Origin: an uncultured Eubacteriales bacterium
GTDB taxonomy: Bacteria; Bacillota; Clostridia; Oscillospirales; Oscillospiraceae
Reading direction: 5' to 3'
Length of the DNA stretch: 44,103 bases
Assembly: GCA_900552015.1 (NCBI GenBank)
Contig: URXY01000008.1
Span: 1-44,103 of the forward strand
Positions 1 to 7,994 of this stretch are shown one piece after another (within the stretch, counting starts at the first letter, position 1; each line of letters begins with the position of its first letter). The notes beneath the pieces were generated by a model. The model was given only the letters and a program-made list of their open reading frames with translations. It searched no databases and had not been told where the DNA came from. The translations under genes were made by a program, and so were the position numbers.

Positions 1-173
1 TCCACACCTCCCTGTAACAACTATGTAAGCAGAATGAAATTAAACTAATAGAAATCAGATATGATGAGCCTATAAATGCAAAATACCTTCAAGAGAGAAT
101 TAGCAAAAAGTTTTGAAAACTAGTTACCTAATGATGACTGTGCAGTTAAAGCGAAACAAAGGAGGATGCTTCT

Positions 174-1505
174 ATGCGTTGTCCAACCTGTGGCGAGACT
201 GTTATGATACACGGCGGTTACTGGGAGTGCGGCTGGTGCGGTGACTGTGGGACTCTGCGGAGATGCCAACAGCCGATACCGGAGAAAATTGAGGAAGAGC
301 TTCCCGAACTGACGCCGGAGAGCTTTGCGGCGACAGCTGATCCTGATACGGCATTGCTGCTGCGAAAATTTTCCGAGTACCTTAGTGCGTGGGACATGGA
401 TGAGCTTTCAGCTATGGGTGCATCGGAGATCATTGAGCGAGCCTACGACGAGAAGCAAGAGACGGGCATCGCTATGTGGGGGACACTGCTGCGCACGGCA
501 GGGAGTAGATTAAAATCTCCGCGGGAGGCAGAATGGCTGCTGCACACCTGCTGCCCCTACGGTGAGGATGATTTTTGTGAAACTCTTTTAGACGAGCTGG
601 CAAGGAATGAAAAACTGGTTTGCTGCATTTTTCAAAGCGCCTATGTCGGTGCGGAGCAATATCACTTGATAGATGCCGCGGCGGAGTCTGGAAGACCGGA
701 ACTCATGGCGCGATTTATGGCGGCGTTGGGAGGAAACCACTTTCCGAGAAAAAAGTGGGAAGTCCCTTATCAAGAGTTTGAGGAACTGTGTGTAGCGCGC
801 AGCCGAGAGACAGTATCGGAACAGGAGAACACTGAGAAGATTTCCGATGCTGAGAAAACGGACATGCCGCAAGCTGTCTCGGCGGAGCGGAAAAAGCTCA
901 GCGGCGGAGTGATCATTGCTTTTGCTGTGCTTGTGATGCTTTGCGTCGGGATATTTGCCAGCCTCCGTTGGAACAGCACCGTTCAAAGTCATGACGAGCC
1001 GGCGCCGCCGGCGACGAATAGCACGGATTTGAAAACCCAAAATAGCGGAGTTAATGAGGAAAAAGTCAAAGAAGTAGACGCGCAACAAACGGAAAAAGAA
1101 CGGTATTCTGGTAAACTGCCTGTTGAGGGAATGCCGGTGCGCTGCCTAAAATACACTACACTGGGTGTTCCGGACAAGAGGCTTGACTGTAAGAACTTTG
1201 ACAAGCTGGAGCTGGGGCAAAAATACTTTAATGTCTACTGGTACGATGAAAACGGCGAGATTATCGCCGCCGGTATGTGTGCTCAGTGGAAAAACGACAG
1301 CGAATTTATGCTGAAGTCCTTCTCACAGTATTACCCCGGACAGAAAGGTGAGACACAGACTACCGATTCAGGAAATTCTTCCGATACCGGTCCCGGCAGT
1401 GGTTCCAGTCTGCGGGAAGACTACGATGATCCTGAAGATCTATATGAAGACGGGGACTATGAAGACCTCGACGAGGCCTGGGACGAATGGGAGGAAGGGT
1501 GGTAA
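174..1505 (+). CDS. zinc-ribbon, single-pass membrane protein of unknown function
   Basis: 443 aa; the start is fixed by a strong AAAGGAGG ribosome binding site just upstream. I do not recognise the whole protein. The N-terminus holds a Cys pattern typical of a zinc ribbon (CPTC near residues 3-6, then Cys19, 22 and 25). Residues about 30-210 look helical and Trp/Leu-rich. A hydrophobic segment at about 245-265 is a good transmembrane helix. After it comes a Pro/Thr/Ser-rich linker, a compact domain at about 310-390, and a very acidic Asp/Glu/Tyr/Trp tail. This suggests a cytoplasmic zinc ribbon and an extracytoplasmic C-terminal half. It sits next to a TnpV-like gene and insertion-sequence remnants, so it is probably accessory cargo. 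The function is unknown. Confidence 0.75.
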   Translation: MRCPTCGETVMIHGGYWECGWCGDCGTLRRCQQPIPEKIEEELPELTPESFAATADPDTALLLRKFSEYLSAWDMDELSAMGASEIIERAYDEKQETGIAMWGTLLRTAGSRLKSPREAEWLLHTCCPYGEDDFCETLLDELARNEKLVCCIFQSAYVGAEQYHLIDAAAESGRPELMARFMAALGGNHFPRKKWEVPYQEFEELCVARSRETVSEQENTEKISDAEKTDMPQAVSAERKKLSGGVIIAFAVLVMLCVGIFASLRWNSTVQSHDEPAPPATNSTDLKTQNSGVNEEKVKEVDAQQTEKERYSGKLPVEGMPVRCLKYTTLGVPDKRLDCKNFDKLELGQKYFNVYWYDENGEIIAAGMCAQWKNDSEFMLKSFSQYYPGQKGETQTTDSGNSSDTGPGSGSSLREDYDDPEDLYEDGDYEDLDEAWDEWEEGW

Positions 1506-1532
1506 ACACCCTTCCTCCGGCGTATTATTACT

Positions 1533-1880
1533 TTATTTGTTTATGATATCGCGTAATACGACTTCTTCTGCTGCGCTGCGGATATTGTTCATTGCGCCGA
1601 CCCACGCCATTTGATCCTCTTCCTTCAACTGCTCTGAGATACCTTGCGCCTGTGCCATCTGCTCAATTAGCAGCCGCAGCATCTCGTTTGCTTCACGGTC
1701 GATCTCGTTGAGGTGATGCGTCAGCTCACCGTGGGTTTTCAAATTGATATAAGTCACTCGGCGATGCTCTTTCAGATACTTGAGCCGCATCCGGCCAAAG
1801 CGTCCGTAAGTCGGTCCTTCCCAGGATACCAACAGATCCGGCAGGTAGTACTCTCCATACTTGCTGTATGTAATTTCCAT
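1533..1880 (-). CDS. TnpV-like transposon-encoded protein
   Basis: 115 aa. It closely resembles the small TnpV family found on mobile elements of Clostridia: an N-terminal MEITY-start segment, a GRFGRMR / YLKEHR block, then an NLKTHGEL...EIDREANEM helical stretch and a C-terminal MAWVGAMNNIR motif. The role of the family is not established; it travels with transposons and conjugative elements. The gene converges on the zinc-ribbon gene with only about 25 bases between the stop codons. No recombinase of the element usually carrying tnpV is visible, so this is probably a remnant of a larger mobile element. The family call rests on remembered sequence similarity. Confidence 0.75.
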   Translation of the reverse strand: MEITYSKYGEYYLPDLLVSWEGPTYGRFGRMRLKYLKEHRRVTYINLKTHGELTHHLNEIDREANEMLRLLIEQMAQAQGISEQLKEEDQMAWVGAMNNIRSAAEEVVLRDIINK

Positions 1881-2093
1881 TATGTGATCGTCCTTTCGTG
1901 AGCCTGAATTTGACCCTTATTTTGACCCTTTAGCGGGTCATCTTCTATAAAACAATCGGACTGACTGATACAGATTGTTTTGCGTTTCAGACGGTTTAAC
2001 ACGTAATTGTACGAGAAAAGTTGCTAAAAATACTTGTGCTGATATTCAAGTCCAGGTCCCGTCAAGATTTATGCGCAAAATTGTTTGCAGGCT

Positions 2094-2115
2094 CCGGCTG
2101 AATGAAGTCAGCCGG
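2094..2115 (-). terminator. hairpin at the end of the IS256 transposase gene
   Basis: An 8-bp perfect stem (CCGGCTGA / TCAGCCGG) with a 6-base loop overlaps the transposase stop codon. There is no good T-tract on either strand, so it may protect the mRNA end or belong to the IS end rather than terminate transcription. Confidence 0.35.
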
Positions 2116-3298
2116 CAATAGAGGCGCCGTCCATGACCGCCTCCAAGTGCTTCATGTTCATGTATTTCTTGTTGCCCCACTGGGTGCCCGCCACATGGCG
2201 CAGCCTCGCGCAGACCAGCATCAGGGCGGAGTTGCCGTCAGGGAACGTTCCCACCACGCGGGTTCTGCGGCGGATATCACGGTTCAGCCGCTCAATCACG
2301 TTGTTGGTACGGATGCGGGTCCAGTGTTCGCTGGGAAAATCGCAGTAAGTCAGCGTCTCCTCAATGTCGTCCTCGACCTTCTTGGCAGCCTCCTTCAGTT
2401 TCATGGCGCGCAGCTCGGCGACCACGGCTTTCGCCTTCTCACGGGAGGATTTCTTACTCTCCTGCGCGTGGATCGCTTTAAGCATTTTTGCCACAATTTT
2501 GGTCTTGGATTTGGGTACAACAGAGAAAACGTTGCGGTAGAAATGCACCGTGCAGCGCTGGTATTTGGCATCCGGGAACACCTTACCCACGGCCTCCAGC
2601 ATTCCCATGCACTTGTCGCCGACGATGAGCTTTACACCGTCCAAGCCGCGTCCACGGAGCCACTGGAAGAAGCTGACCCAACTGGCCTTGTCCTCCTTCA
2701 TGCCCTCGGCGGCTCCCAAAACCTCACGAAAACCGTCCTCATTCACGGCGATCGCCACCAAAACAGCAACATTTTCGTACTCTCCGCCCCAGTTGCGGCG
2801 CAGGTAGATGCCGTCCACGTAGACGTATGGATAGCGCCCGCCCTGCAAGGGGCGGTTCCGCCAGTCCTCGATGTGAACGTAGGCTTTCTTGTTCAGCTCG
2901 CTGATGGTGGCGGGCGAGACCTTGCTGCCCCACAGTGCCTCCGTGATGTCCTCCACACGGCGCACGGAGACACCTGCCAGATACATCTCAATGAGCGCCT
3001 CCTCTACGCTGCTTTCCCGGCGACGATACCGCTCGATGATGGCAGTCTCGAAGGATACGCCCTTGAGCCGGGGGACGTGGAGCGTGACGTCACCGGAGGT
3101 CGTGGTAAGGTTCCTGTCGTAGTGACCGCTGCGGTAGCCCTGACGGGCCTCGCTGCGCTCATAGCGGGCGGCTTGGGTCAGCGACTCCGCCTCCTTCTCC
3201 AGCAGCTCGTTCAGGGTTTCCTCCACGCTGCCGCGAACCAATTCCTTGATCTGGCCCTTGATTACTCCCTCGTTTAGCTGTACAATTTTCTCGGACAT
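2108..3298 (-). CDS. IS256 family (mutator-type) transposase
   Basis: 396 aa, full length for the family. The chosen start (MSEKIVQ) has an AAAAGGAG site 10 bases upstream. An in-frame extension upstream to 3478 reads through IS200-type sequence in antisense and is rejected. Hallmarks are the N-terminal GYRSGHYDR segment, the VPRLKG motif, YVYVDGIYLRR with the first catalytic Asp of the DDE triad, the VGDKCMGMLE stretch with the second, and the C-terminal RTNNVIERLNRDIRRR motif with the Glu. The enzyme cuts and joins the ends of its own element. The reading frame is intact, but the element's right terminal repeat was not found. Confidence 0.93.
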   Translation of the reverse strand: MSEKIVQLNEGVIKGQIKELVRGSVEETLNELLEKEAESLTQAARYERSEARQGYRSGHYDRNLTTTSGDVTLHVPRLKGVSFETAIIERYRRRESSVEEALIEMYLAGVSVRRVEDITEALWGSKVSPATISELNKKAYVHIEDWRNRPLQGGRYPYVYVDGIYLRRNWGGEYENVAVLVAIAVNEDGFREVLGAAEGMKEDKASWVSFFQWLRGRGLDGVKLIVGDKCMGMLEAVGKVFPDAKYQRCTVHFYRNVFSVVPKSKTKIVAKMLKAIHAQESKKSSREKAKAVVAELRAMKLKEAAKKVEDDIEETLTYCDFPSEHWTRIRTNNVIERLNRDIRRRTRVVGTFPDGNSALMLVCARLRHVAGTQWGNKKYMNMKHLEAVMDGASIAG

Positions 3299-3337
3299 AG
3301 TTTGCTTGCTCCTTTTGAATGTTTGTGTGGTAACTTC

Positions 3338-3751
3338 ATTATTGTATTTACACCGAAGTACCGAAGGAAAGTAATATACAACAGTATAAAGGCAGATATA
3401 CGGGAAATCATCCGGGATATATGCAAGTGGAAAGGAGTGGAGATACTGGAAGGTCACTTGATGCCGGAGCATATCCACATGTTGGTGGCGATTCCGCCGA
3501 AGTACAGTGTGTCATAATTTATGGGGTATTTGAAGGGCAAGAGCGCCATGATGATATATGAACGCCATGCGAACCTAAAGTACAAATTTGGCAACCGGCA
3601 CTTTTGGGCAGAGGGGTACTATGTGAGCACCATAGGCTTAAATGAAGCAACGATACGAAAGTACATACGTGAGTAAGAGACACACGACCAGATGATGGAT
3701 AAGATCACAACGAGGGAATTGGAAGACCCTTTTAAGGGGCCGGCCAAGTAA
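3338..3751 (+). pseudogene. IS200/IS605-type TnpA (Y1 transposase) remnant
   Basis: In one frame this reads IVFTPKYRRKV, then EGHLMPEHIHML with the HUH metal-binding pair, then IPPKYSVS, a TAA, FMGYLKGKSA, NRHFWAEGYYV, IRKYIRE, another TAA, and an ending like the family's DPF tail. Both stops fall where the family normally carries Gln, so each is explained by one CAA-to-TAA change. The N-terminal dozen residues are missing or replaced by the upstream region of the IS256 transposase. The catalytic Tyr region (EGYYV) lies after the first stop. This is a dead single-strand transposase of about 135 codons. Confidence 0.85.
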
Positions 3752-3780
3752 TCAGTCCACAATGGCTTGAACGAAGTGAC

Positions 3781-3827
3781 AGCCAGCGCCTTTTAGGCGC
3801 TGGCTGTATGAAGCCCTTATAGGGCTT
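3781..3827. repeat. paired end hairpins of the IS200-type element
   Basis: Two stem-loops follow the dead TnpA gene: a 10-bp perfect stem (AGCCAGCGCC / GGCGCTGGCT, 3781-3805) and a 6-bp stem (AAGCCC / GGGCTT, 3811-3827), each with a 5-base loop. IS200/IS605 elements end in subterminal hairpins recognised by TnpA, so this probably marks the right end. The sequence from 3828 to about 3997 holds no gene that I can support. Confidence 0.6.
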
Positions 3828-3997
3828 GACTACTTTGGGAGGTGAGAATGATGAATGGCGCGAGTGGCCTTTTTGTTTAGATAAAATTCCGTTACAAACC
3901 GGTAAATCGAATTCATCAGGACAGTTGGGGCACACCATGATCGGAGGCTGCTATGTTTATTTGACAGGATATTCTGTGAAAAATCTTGTATTTTATG

Positions 3998-4027
3998 TTG
4001 ACAAACAGTACTTCAATATGGTAGTAT
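3998..4027 (+). promoter_or_regulatory. sigma-A type promoter for the tRNA-Ser pair
   Basis: TTGACA at 3998-4003 and TAGTAT at 4022-4027 with an 18-base spacer. The start would lie about 30 bases before the first tRNA. Confidence 0.55.
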
Positions 4028-4066
4028 CATTCTTGCGTTTGAGAGTTAGACGTGAACTCATTATCC

Positions 4067-4154
4067 GGAGAGATGGCCGAGCGGTTGAAGGCACCGGTCT
4101 TGAAAACCGGCGATGTGAAAGCATCCGTGGGTTCGAATCCCACTCTCTCCGCCA
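4067..4154 (+). tRNA. tRNA-Ser (UGA)
   Basis: The acceptor stem GGAGAGA pairs with TCTCTCC, followed by discriminator G and an encoded CCA (4152-4154). The anticodon stem CCGGT / ACCGG encloses a loop with anticodon TGA. A long variable arm (class II) and GGTTCGAATCC in the T arm confirm tRNA-Ser. Confidence 0.97.
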
Positions 4155-4174
4155 ATTTAAACTACCATCGACCT

Positions 4175-4268
4175 GCGGAAGTACCCAAGAGGCCGAAGGG
4201 GCTCCCCTGCTAAGGGAGTAGGACGTGTAAAAAGCGTCGCGGAGGTTCAAATCCTCTCTTCCGCGCCA
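4175..4268 (+). tRNA. tRNA-Ser (GCU)
   Basis: Acceptor GCGGAAG pairs with CTTCCGC, with discriminator G and an encoded CCA. The anticodon stem CTCCC / GGGAG holds anticodon GCT, and a long variable arm marks a class II tRNA. It lies 20 bases after tRNA-Ser(UGA), so the two are very likely one transcript. Confidence 0.96.
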
Positions 4269-4270
4269 AG

Positions 4271-4318
4271 AGCGAGAATGCTTGATTGTTCAAGTGTTCT
4301 CGCTGTTTTTTGTTTTTT
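4271..4318 (+). terminator. Rho-independent terminator of the tRNA-Ser operon
   Basis: An 8-bp outer stem AGCGAGAA / TTCTCGCT with an inner CTTGA / TCAAG stem is followed by a long T-rich run (4305-4318). Confidence 0.9.
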
Positions 4319-4432
4319 AGCCCAAATCAGAAAAGTGATTTTAGCGTTAATTGAAAAAATGATCCTGTCAAGATTTGGACCTGTTTCGCTTGCGTCAGAA
4401 TGCAGGGCCGTTTCAAAAAATCTTTTCAAATG

Positions 4433-4485
4433 TGAAACATTTCCGCAGCCTGAATGATATAGTAAGTGAAAGGCCTTTCAAGGAG
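4433..4485 (+). promoter_or_regulatory. candidate ECF-type autoregulated promoter and ribosome binding site
   Basis: TGAAACATTTCC (4433-4444) resembles the -35 of ECF-dependent promoters and lies about 50 bases before the sigma gene. The paralogous module near 22.8 kb has a matching TGAAAACTTTCC and, like this one, the same AAGGCCTTT block directly before the ribosome binding site (AAGGAG here). Autoregulation is inferred from this resemblance; no clear -10 can be assigned. Confidence 0.4.
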
Positions 4486-4491
4486 AATCCT

Positions 4492-4974
4492 ATGTTGACA
4501 GAAGAACAGTTTGCGTATCTTGCAAAAAAGTATATGGACACGGTGTTCCGTCTGGCGCTCCACTACACCAAAAGCCGCTCGGAATCGGATGACATCACGC
4601 AGGAGGTGCTGCTCAAGCTCTACCGCACGGACAAACCGTTTGAGAGCGAGGATCACGTCAGGCACTGGCTCATCCGTGTCACGGTCAACGAGTGCAAGCG
4701 GACGTTTCTCTCTCCGTGGAAGCGGACGGAGGCGATCGATGATTATGCCGAACAGCTTGCGTTCAAAACGCCGGAGCACAGCGAACTCTTTCATGCTGTG
4801 ATGGCGCTGCCGCAGAAATACCGTGTGCCGATCTTTCTGCACTATTATGAGGGGTACTCCTGCGAGGAGATATCCCAATTCCTCGGCATTCCCAACGCGA
4901 CCGTCCGTACCCGGCTGCGGCGCGGGCGGGAACAGCTCAAAACCGATCTTCAGGAGGCGAACAACGATGTTTGA
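4492..4974 (+). CDS. ECF (sigma-70 family) RNA polymerase sigma factor
   Basis: 160 aa. The start is chosen at 4492 because AAGGAG lies 6 bases upstream; the 39 in-frame codons before it do not match the family. Region 2 is at about residues 10-75 (YMDTVFRLA, DDITQEVLLKLY, HWLIRVTVNECK) and region 4 at about 100-155 (LPQKYRVPIFLHYYEGYSCEEIS with a helix-turn-helix). No region 1 or 3 is present, as expected for the ECF class. It directs RNA polymerase to a small regulon. Its gene overlaps the following anti-sigma gene by 8 bases, implying translational coupling. It is strongly similar to the sigma factor at 22846-23316. Confidence 0.93.
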   Translation: MLTEEQFAYLAKKYMDTVFRLALHYTKSRSESDDITQEVLLKLYRTDKPFESEDHVRHWLIRVTVNECKRTFLSPWKRTEAIDDYAEQLAFKTPEHSELFHAVMALPQKYRVPIFLHYYEGYSCEEISQFLGIPNATVRTRLRRGREQLKTDLQEANNDV

Positions 4975-5968
4975 CGAAAAACTTTATCAGGAGACAGTCT
5001 CTGCGCTTCATGCCTCCGAAGACACACTTTCGGAGGTAATGAACATGACGCACAAGACAAAAAGAAGAGGCGGACTGCGCACGGCGGCGGTGCTTGCGGC
5101 GGTCATCGCGATCCTGTGCTGCACGGCGGCAGCCGCGGCGGCGCTGGGACTGGATCAGCGGCTGGCGGAATACTTTGGAGCAACGGCGGAGCAGGAGGAG
5201 CTGCTCTCGACTGCGGCGGTCCCGATGAACATTGTGAAGCGGGACAGCGGCGCGGTGATGCGCATCGAGCAGGTCATCGCCGACCGCTATTGTGCGGCGG
5301 TCCTCATCGACTTTACCGCGCCGGATGGGACAGTTCTGGATCAGGACTACTACGCATTCGATCGGAGCGTGTCCGCAACGTCCAGGGACGGAGTGAAAAT
5401 GCAGACCTACGGCATTGGCTGGGAGGTATTGCCAAGCAGCACGGAGGATGAGACGGGCCGCCATGCCACGATCTTGATGACGATCCATTCTCTGAAAGGA
5501 GAATTCAACTTCATCGGTGCGAAGGTGAAGTTGACGCTCGATGGCCTGTATCGGGACAACTGGGGGGAAGAGCTTGTTGTCCCCGGCCGCTGGAGCTGCA
5601 CATTCACCATGCCGGAGACTGATCCGGGACGCCTGTGCACGGTGAATGAGCCGATCGAGATCGAGGGAAAGAACGCCGTGCTGACGACGCTCTATGTCTC
5701 GCCGCTCTCGCTGACCTGCGAGATCAAGCAGGGAAAGGATGATCTGAAAGAAACGGTTGAGCCCATCTACAGCGACGACGGGAAGGAGAGCATCGCTCCC
5801 GAGGTGACGCTGCAAAACGGCGAAACGGTCGGCGCGGCGGACTGGTTGTTCCTTATAACGAATTATGCCGATGAGCGCGGGCGCTACTGCTTCCGGATGG
5901 ATGAAATTCTTGATCCGGAAACGGTGAGCAGCGTTTCCGCCTTCGGAGAGACGTTCTCCATCGAATGA
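4967..5968 (+). CDS. membrane-anchored anti-sigma factor (cognate of the ECF sigma)
   Basis: 333 aa, starting inside the last codons of the sigma gene. The cytoplasmic N-terminus carries LHASEDTLSEVMNMT followed by KTKRR, the same pattern as in the second anti-sigma (23321-23917), so it is the probable sigma-binding segment. One transmembrane helix at about residues 37-58 (Ala-rich) precedes a large extracytoplasmic domain of about 270 aa with beta-rich sequence. This arrangement is typical of the anti-sigma factors with DUF4179-like outer domains found in Clostridia. It would hold the sigma factor inactive until an envelope signal arrives. The nature of the signal cannot be read from the sequence. 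Confidence 0.8.
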   Translation: MFDEKLYQETVSALHASEDTLSEVMNMTHKTKRRGGLRTAAVLAAVIAILCCTAAAAAALGLDQRLAEYFGATAEQEELLSTAAVPMNIVKRDSGAVMRIEQVIADRYCAAVLIDFTAPDGTVLDQDYYAFDRSVSATSRDGVKMQTYGIGWEVLPSSTEDETGRHATILMTIHSLKGEFNFIGAKVKLTLDGLYRDNWGEELVVPGRWSCTFTMPETDPGRLCTVNEPIEIEGKNAVLTTLYVSPLSLTCEIKQGKDDLKETVEPIYSDDGKESIAPEVTLQNGETVGAADWLFLITNYADERGRYCFRMDEILDPETVSSVSAFGETFSIE

Positions 5969-6000
5969 CGGGACGATAAAGCATATTTATGTAAAAAGGA

Positions 6001-6027
6001 GCCTCTGCATCAAAGCAGAGGCCCCTT
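6001..6027. terminator. bidirectional terminator between the anti-sigma gene and trpA
   Basis: GCCTCTGC / GCAGAGGC with a 6-base loop is flanked by T-runs on the plus strand (6025-6030) and, through GTAAAAAGGA at 5991-6000, on the minus strand. It serves both converging operons. Confidence 0.85.
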
Positions 6028-6037
6028 TTTCCTGTTT

Positions 6038-6808
6038 TCACCGCAGCGCGTCCTTCATTTCTTTTACATACGCACCGATGTGCTCGGGCGCGTCCTTGCC
6101 GTACTGGGCAAGGAGCTTGACGATGGCGGAGCCGACGATCGCGCCGTCGGAGAGGTCGGCCATCTTCTTCGCCTGCTCGGGCGTGGAGATGCCGAAGCCG
6201 ATGGCGCAGGGAATGTCCGTATTCCCCCGCACGAGGGAGACGATGGAGGCGAGGTCGGTCTTGATCTCTCGTCGCTCGCCCGTGACGCCGAGCGATGAGA
6301 CGATGTAGAGGAATCCCTCGGCCTCGCGCGCGATCATCGCGATGCGGTTCTCCGACGTCGGCGCGATGAGGGAGATAAAGTCGACGCCGTACCTGCGGCA
6401 CGCGGGGAGAAATTCTTCCTTTTCCTCATACGGCACGTCCGGCAGGATGAGCCCGTCGATGCCCGCGTCGCGGCAATTGGACAAAAAGCGCTCCGTGCCG
6501 TAGGAGAAGACGACGTTCGCATAGGTCATAAAGACCATGGGGATCGTTATATCGCGCCGCAGCTCGCGCACAAGGTCAAAGATATTGTCGGTCGTTGTGC
6601 CGCTTTGCAGAGCGCGCAGGTTTGCGGCCTGAATGACGGGCCCCTCCGCCGTGGGGTCGGAGAAGGGGATACCGAGCTCGATGAGGTCAGCGCCGTTTTG
6701 CACGGCAGCGCGGACGGCAGCCGCGGTCGTTTCAAGATCGGGGTCGCCGCAGGTCAGAAAGGCGATGAACGCCTTGCCGTGGTCAAATGCTCTTGCAAGA
6801 TCACTCAT
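6038..6808 (-). CDS. trpA: tryptophan synthase alpha subunit
   Basis: 256 aa. It cleaves indole-3-glycerol phosphate to indole and glyceraldehyde 3-phosphate and passes indole to TrpB through a tunnel. The IELGIPFSDPTAEGP motif holds the catalytic Glu and Asp of the TIM barrel, FLTCGDPD is the N-terminal signature, and GFGIS near the C-terminus is the phosphate-binding loop. The start at 6808 lies inside the last codons of trpB (8-base overlap), the usual coupled arrangement. A longer reading frame reaching 7021 only runs antisense-like through trpB and is rejected. It is the last gene of the operon, ending just before a terminator. Confidence 0.97.
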   Translation of the reverse strand: MSDLARAFDHGKAFIAFLTCGDPDLETTAAAVRAAVQNGADLIELGIPFSDPTAEGPVIQAANLRALQSGTTTDNIFDLVRELRRDITIPMVFMTYANVVFSYGTERFLSNCRDAGIDGLILPDVPYEEKEEFLPACRRYGVDFISLIAPTSENRIAMIAREAEGFLYIVSSLGVTGERREIKTDLASIVSLVRGNTDIPCAIGFGISTPEQAKKMADLSDGAIVGSAIVKLLAQYGKDAPEHIGAYVKEMKDALR

Positions 6809-7991
6809 GAAGATACTCCCCTCTGTAGCGGGCGATGGCGGCGCAGTCCTTGTCGCCGCGGCCGGAGATCGTGACGACAAGAAGCTGATCGCTCCCCATC
6901 GTGGGTGCGAGCTTTCGCGCGTAGGCGACGGCGTGGGCCGATTCGATGGCGGGAATGATGCCCTCCGTGCGGGCGAGGTATTCGAACGCCTGCACGGCCT
7001 CCTCATCGGTGATGGCAACATACTCTGCGCGGCCGATGTCGTGCAGGTACGCGTGCTCAGGGCCGACGCCGGGGTAGTCGAGACCGGCGGAGATGGAGTA
7101 CACCGGCGCGATCTGGCCGTATTCGTCCTGACAGAAGTAGGACTTCATACCGTGGAAGATGCCGAGCCTGCCGGTCGAGATGGTCGCGGCGGTCTCAAGC
7201 GTGTCGATGCCGCGGCCCGCGGCCTCAACACCGATGAGGCGCACAGCAGGATCGTCGATGAAATGGTAAAAGCTGCCGATGGCGTTCGAGCCGCCGCCGA
7301 CGCACGCGACCACGGCATCGGGTAGCCGACCTTCCTTTTCCATGAGCTGCTGCTTGATCTCGCTCGAGATGACGGACTGGAAATCGCGTACGATGGTGGG
7401 GAAGGGGTGTGGCCCCATGACAGAGCCGAGACAGTAGTGCGTGTCGCTGATGCGCGTCGTCCACTCGCGCATGGCTTCGGACACGGCGTCCTTGAGCGTG
7501 GCGGTGCCGGAGGTGACGGGCACGACCGTCGCGCCGAGAAGGCGCATGCGGTAGACATTCAGCGCTTGGCGGATGGTGTCCTCCTTGCCCATGAAAACGA
7601 CGCACTCCATGCCCATCAGCGCCGCGGCGGTGGCGGTCGCCACGCCGTGCTGGCCCGCGCCGGTCTCGGCGATCAGGCGCGTTTTGCCCATCTTTTTCGC
7701 GAGCAGCGCCTGACCGAGCACGTTGTTGATCTTGTGCGCGCCGGTGTGGTTCAGGTCCTCGCGCTTTAAGTAGATCTTTGCGCCGCCGAGGTCCTTTGTC
7801 ATCTTCTCCGCGTAGTAAAGACGCGAGGGACGGCCCGCGTAGTCGTTCAAAAGCTGCGTCAGCTCGTTCTGAAAGTCAGGGTTGGCCTTGTAGTAGTTGT
7901 AGGCCTCTTCAAGCTCGATGATGGCGTTCATCAGCGTTTCGGGGACGTACTGTCCGCCGTGCACGCCAAAGCGCCCGTTCGGATTCGACAT
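6801..7991 (-). CDS. trpB: tryptophan synthase beta subunit
   Basis: 396 aa, the normal length. It condenses indole with L-serine to give L-tryptophan using pyridoxal phosphate. N-terminal NGRFGVHGGQYVPETLM is the family start. LKREDLNHTGAHKINN contains the PLP-binding lysine, ETGAGQHGVATATAAA the catalytic loop, and GGGSNAIG the phosphate-binding glycine loop. It overlaps trpA by 8 bases and is separated from trpF by 3. It is the standard TrpB1 type that works in a complex with TrpA. Confidence 0.98.
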   Translation of the reverse strand: MSNPNGRFGVHGGQYVPETLMNAIIELEEAYNYYKANPDFQNELTQLLNDYAGRPSRLYYAEKMTKDLGGAKIYLKREDLNHTGAHKINNVLGQALLAKKMGKTRLIAETGAGQHGVATATAAALMGMECVVFMGKEDTIRQALNVYRMRLLGATVVPVTSGTATLKDAVSEAMREWTTRISDTHYCLGSVMGPHPFPTIVRDFQSVISSEIKQQLMEKEGRLPDAVVACVGGGSNAIGSFYHFIDDPAVRLIGVEAAGRGIDTLETAATISTGRLGIFHGMKSYFCQDEYGQIAPVYSISAGLDYPGVGPEHAYLHDIGRAEYVAITDEEAVQAFEYLARTEGIIPAIESAHAVAYARKLAPTMGSDQLLVVTISGRGDKDCAAIARYRGEYLHE

Positions 7992-7994
7992 GCC

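Larger units (their letters stand above)
2058..3320 (-). mobile_element. IS256-family insertion sequence, right end apparently missing
   Basis: The transposase gene fills most of this interval. The sequence just after it, starting about 2058 (GTCAAGATTTATGCGC...), has the look of an IS256-family terminal repeat. No inverted copy is seen beyond the transposase start, where IS200-type coding sequence begins within about 40 bases. The boundaries are therefore approximate and the element is probably no longer able to move by itself. The 1881-2057 stretch to its left holds no gene that I can see. Confidence 0.55.

Noticed and set aside
2102..3277. A 391-codon plus-strand frame across the IS256 transposase
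   Set aside because: Antisense to the intact transposase; no support of its own.
3299..3478. In-frame N-terminal extension of the IS256 transposase
   Set aside because: The extra 60 residues are antisense to the IS200-type remnant; the ribosome binding site supports 3298.
3826..4221. An open frame running through both tRNA-Ser genes
   Set aside because: It reads through a tRNA gene and has no ribosome binding site or family motif.
4371..4391. CTGTCAAGATTTGGACC resembling the IS256 end at about 2058
   Set aside because: The match is only about 11 bases and does not continue; not enough to call a second terminal repeat.
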